Assembly: GCA_036939355.1 (NCBI GenBank)
Contig: JALLAP010001022.1
Coordinates: 1-18,237 of the forward strand
Direction: 5' to 3'
Origin: Thalassiosira profunda
Taxonomy: Eukaryota; Bacillariophyta; Thalassiosirophyceae; Thalassiosirales; Thalassiosiraceae
Length of the DNA: 18,237 nt
Shown: positions 17,694-18,237 of the stretch, in pieces
Position numbering within the stretch: position 1 is the stretch's first letter
Layout of the letters: every line of letters begins with the position of its first letter
Position numbers and translations under genes: made by a program
The notes under the pieces: model-generated
Seen by the model: the letters and a program-made list of their open reading frames with translations, nothing else
Told to the model about the DNA's origin: nothing
The model's database searches: none

Positions 17694-18237
17694 TCAGAGG
17701 GGGTGGGGCTTGTTCCTCCCGTGGCAGTGATCCATCACGAACTTGTGCAGCGTCTCCCCGAAGGTCTGGAAGACGGAATGGTACCCGTACAAGTCACCGA
17801 GGAAGTCCGAGTCCATCGGCCAGTACCCGATCTCGTTGAGGTGGTACTCGCCGGCTTCCGTCTGCAAGAAGTCCATCCGCACGATGAGCCCGTTGTTGGC
17901 CCACCTCTTGCACGGAATGTCGCGATGGCGAAGGATCTCCTTGCACTTGTTCACCAAGATCTTGCCCGCGGCCGGGGTCGGCACATAGCGCCGGCTGCTT
18001 CCGTGCTTCGCGGAATTGGCCCACATGTAGAAGTCCGTGGCCACCACCCTCTGTTTGCTGCAGTTGCCCAAGCGCAGGAACACCCTGACCTCCTCCTCGC
18101 GCTCGATGAAGCGCTCCACGATGTACTTTGCGGGCCCCTTGGGCGGCGCCAAGTTAGTTAGGGTTAGGGTTAGGGTTAGGGTTAGGGTTAGTAGAGCATC
18201 TGGAACGCCACCCGTTAGGATTTTCATCACGAAAACC
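17694..18237 (-). CDS. ATP-grasp-like protein, C-terminal fragment (5' side interrupted by telomere-type repeat)
   Basis: The minus-strand frame ends at TGA 17694-17696. Recognisable protein spans about 17700-18145: AKYIVERFIEREEEVRVFLR, then ILRHRDIPCKRW, and VRMDFLQTEAGEYHLNEIGY. The RxDFxx...YxLNEI pattern resembles the Mg-ATP-binding end of ATP-grasp folds (Asp, Asn, Glu as metal ligands); this is a by-eye assignment and the substrate is unknown. Upstream, the frame continues through (CCCTAA)n as alternating Leu-Thr and stays open to the right edge, where no conserved domain is visible. Two readings: the gene was truncated by telomere-repeat addition, or the tract lies in an intron (for example GTGGCG at 18211 to CCCAAG at 18139, 73 nt, with many CTAAC branch-point-like sequences). 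A C12 run (17657-17668) follows the stop. Confidence 0.5.
   Translation of the reverse strand, partial: VFVMKILTGGVPDALLTLTLTLTLTLTNLAPPKGPAKYIVERFIEREEEVRVFLRLGNCSKQRVVATDFYMWANSAKHGSSRRYVPTPAAGKILVNKCKEILRHRDIPCKRWANNGLIVRMDFLQTEAGEYHLNEIGYWPMDSDFLGDLYGYHSVFQTFGETLHKFVMDHCHGRNKPHPL
18154..18191 (+). repeat. Interstitial telomere-type repeat, five perfect TTAGGG units
   Basis: TTAG, then five perfect TTAGGG (18158-18187), then TTAG. It is the longest such tract here, in the same orientation as the others (G-strand on +), which would point to a chromosome end on the right. It abuts the 5' side of the ATP-grasp-like frame and is followed by TAGAGCATCTGGAA. Confidence 0.95.

Overview
The window looks like nuclear DNA of a photosynthetic eukaryote with a secondary plastid, most likely a GC-rich stramenopile such as a centric diatom. 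This is inference, of low to moderate confidence at genus level. The support is: genes on both strands broken by about ten short introns (69-105 nt) with GTGAGT, GTGCGT or GTAAGT donors; a HOPS/CORVET subunit; a membrane-anchored aspartic protease; a PsbP-like protein with a twin-arginine thylakoid signal; and TTAGGG telomere-type repeats at the right end.

Layout. (1) 1-803 (+): 3' part of an aldo/keto reductase. (2) 1017-2402 (-): a 438-residue protein combining a RING finger, a TRAF-type zinc finger, a coiled coil, an E2/UBC-fold domain whose catalytic Cys position is Arg, and a CW zinc finger that is only complete after removal of a 69-nt intron. (3) 2755-7289 (+): a five-exon VPS11 homologue (1390 aa) in which the usual C-terminal RING-H2 is not recognisable. 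(4) 7344-10492 (-): a three-exon, 994-aa single-pass membrane protein with a PTPDPALL repeat stalk and a C-terminal FkbM-like methyltransferase domain. (5) 11102-14121 (+): a four-exon, 912-aa aspartic protease with an N-terminal membrane anchor. (6) about 14503-15350 (+): a PsbP-like lumenal protein whose reading frame is broken as given. (7) 15351-18237: gene-poor and subtelomere-like. It has interstitial TTAGGG tracts in one orientation, a C-poor degenerate GTTGCAG repeat field, a cluster of nine TGTGACNNGTCACA palindromes, and an ATP-grasp-like fragment whose 5' side runs into a TTAGGG tract.

The genes from 1 to 15350 are tightly packed. There are two divergent pairs (promoters about 350 and 610 bp) and two convergent pairs (gaps of 213 and 54 bp). 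They do not form a pathway: they cover redox metabolism, ubiquitin/chromatin signalling, vacuolar sorting, surface or Golgi methyl transfer, secretory proteolysis and photosynthesis. The strongest candidates for something undescribed are the RING/TRAF/pseudo-E2/CW fusion, the palindrome array, and the 1.2-kb module lying between two TTAGGG tracts that share a flanking sequence.
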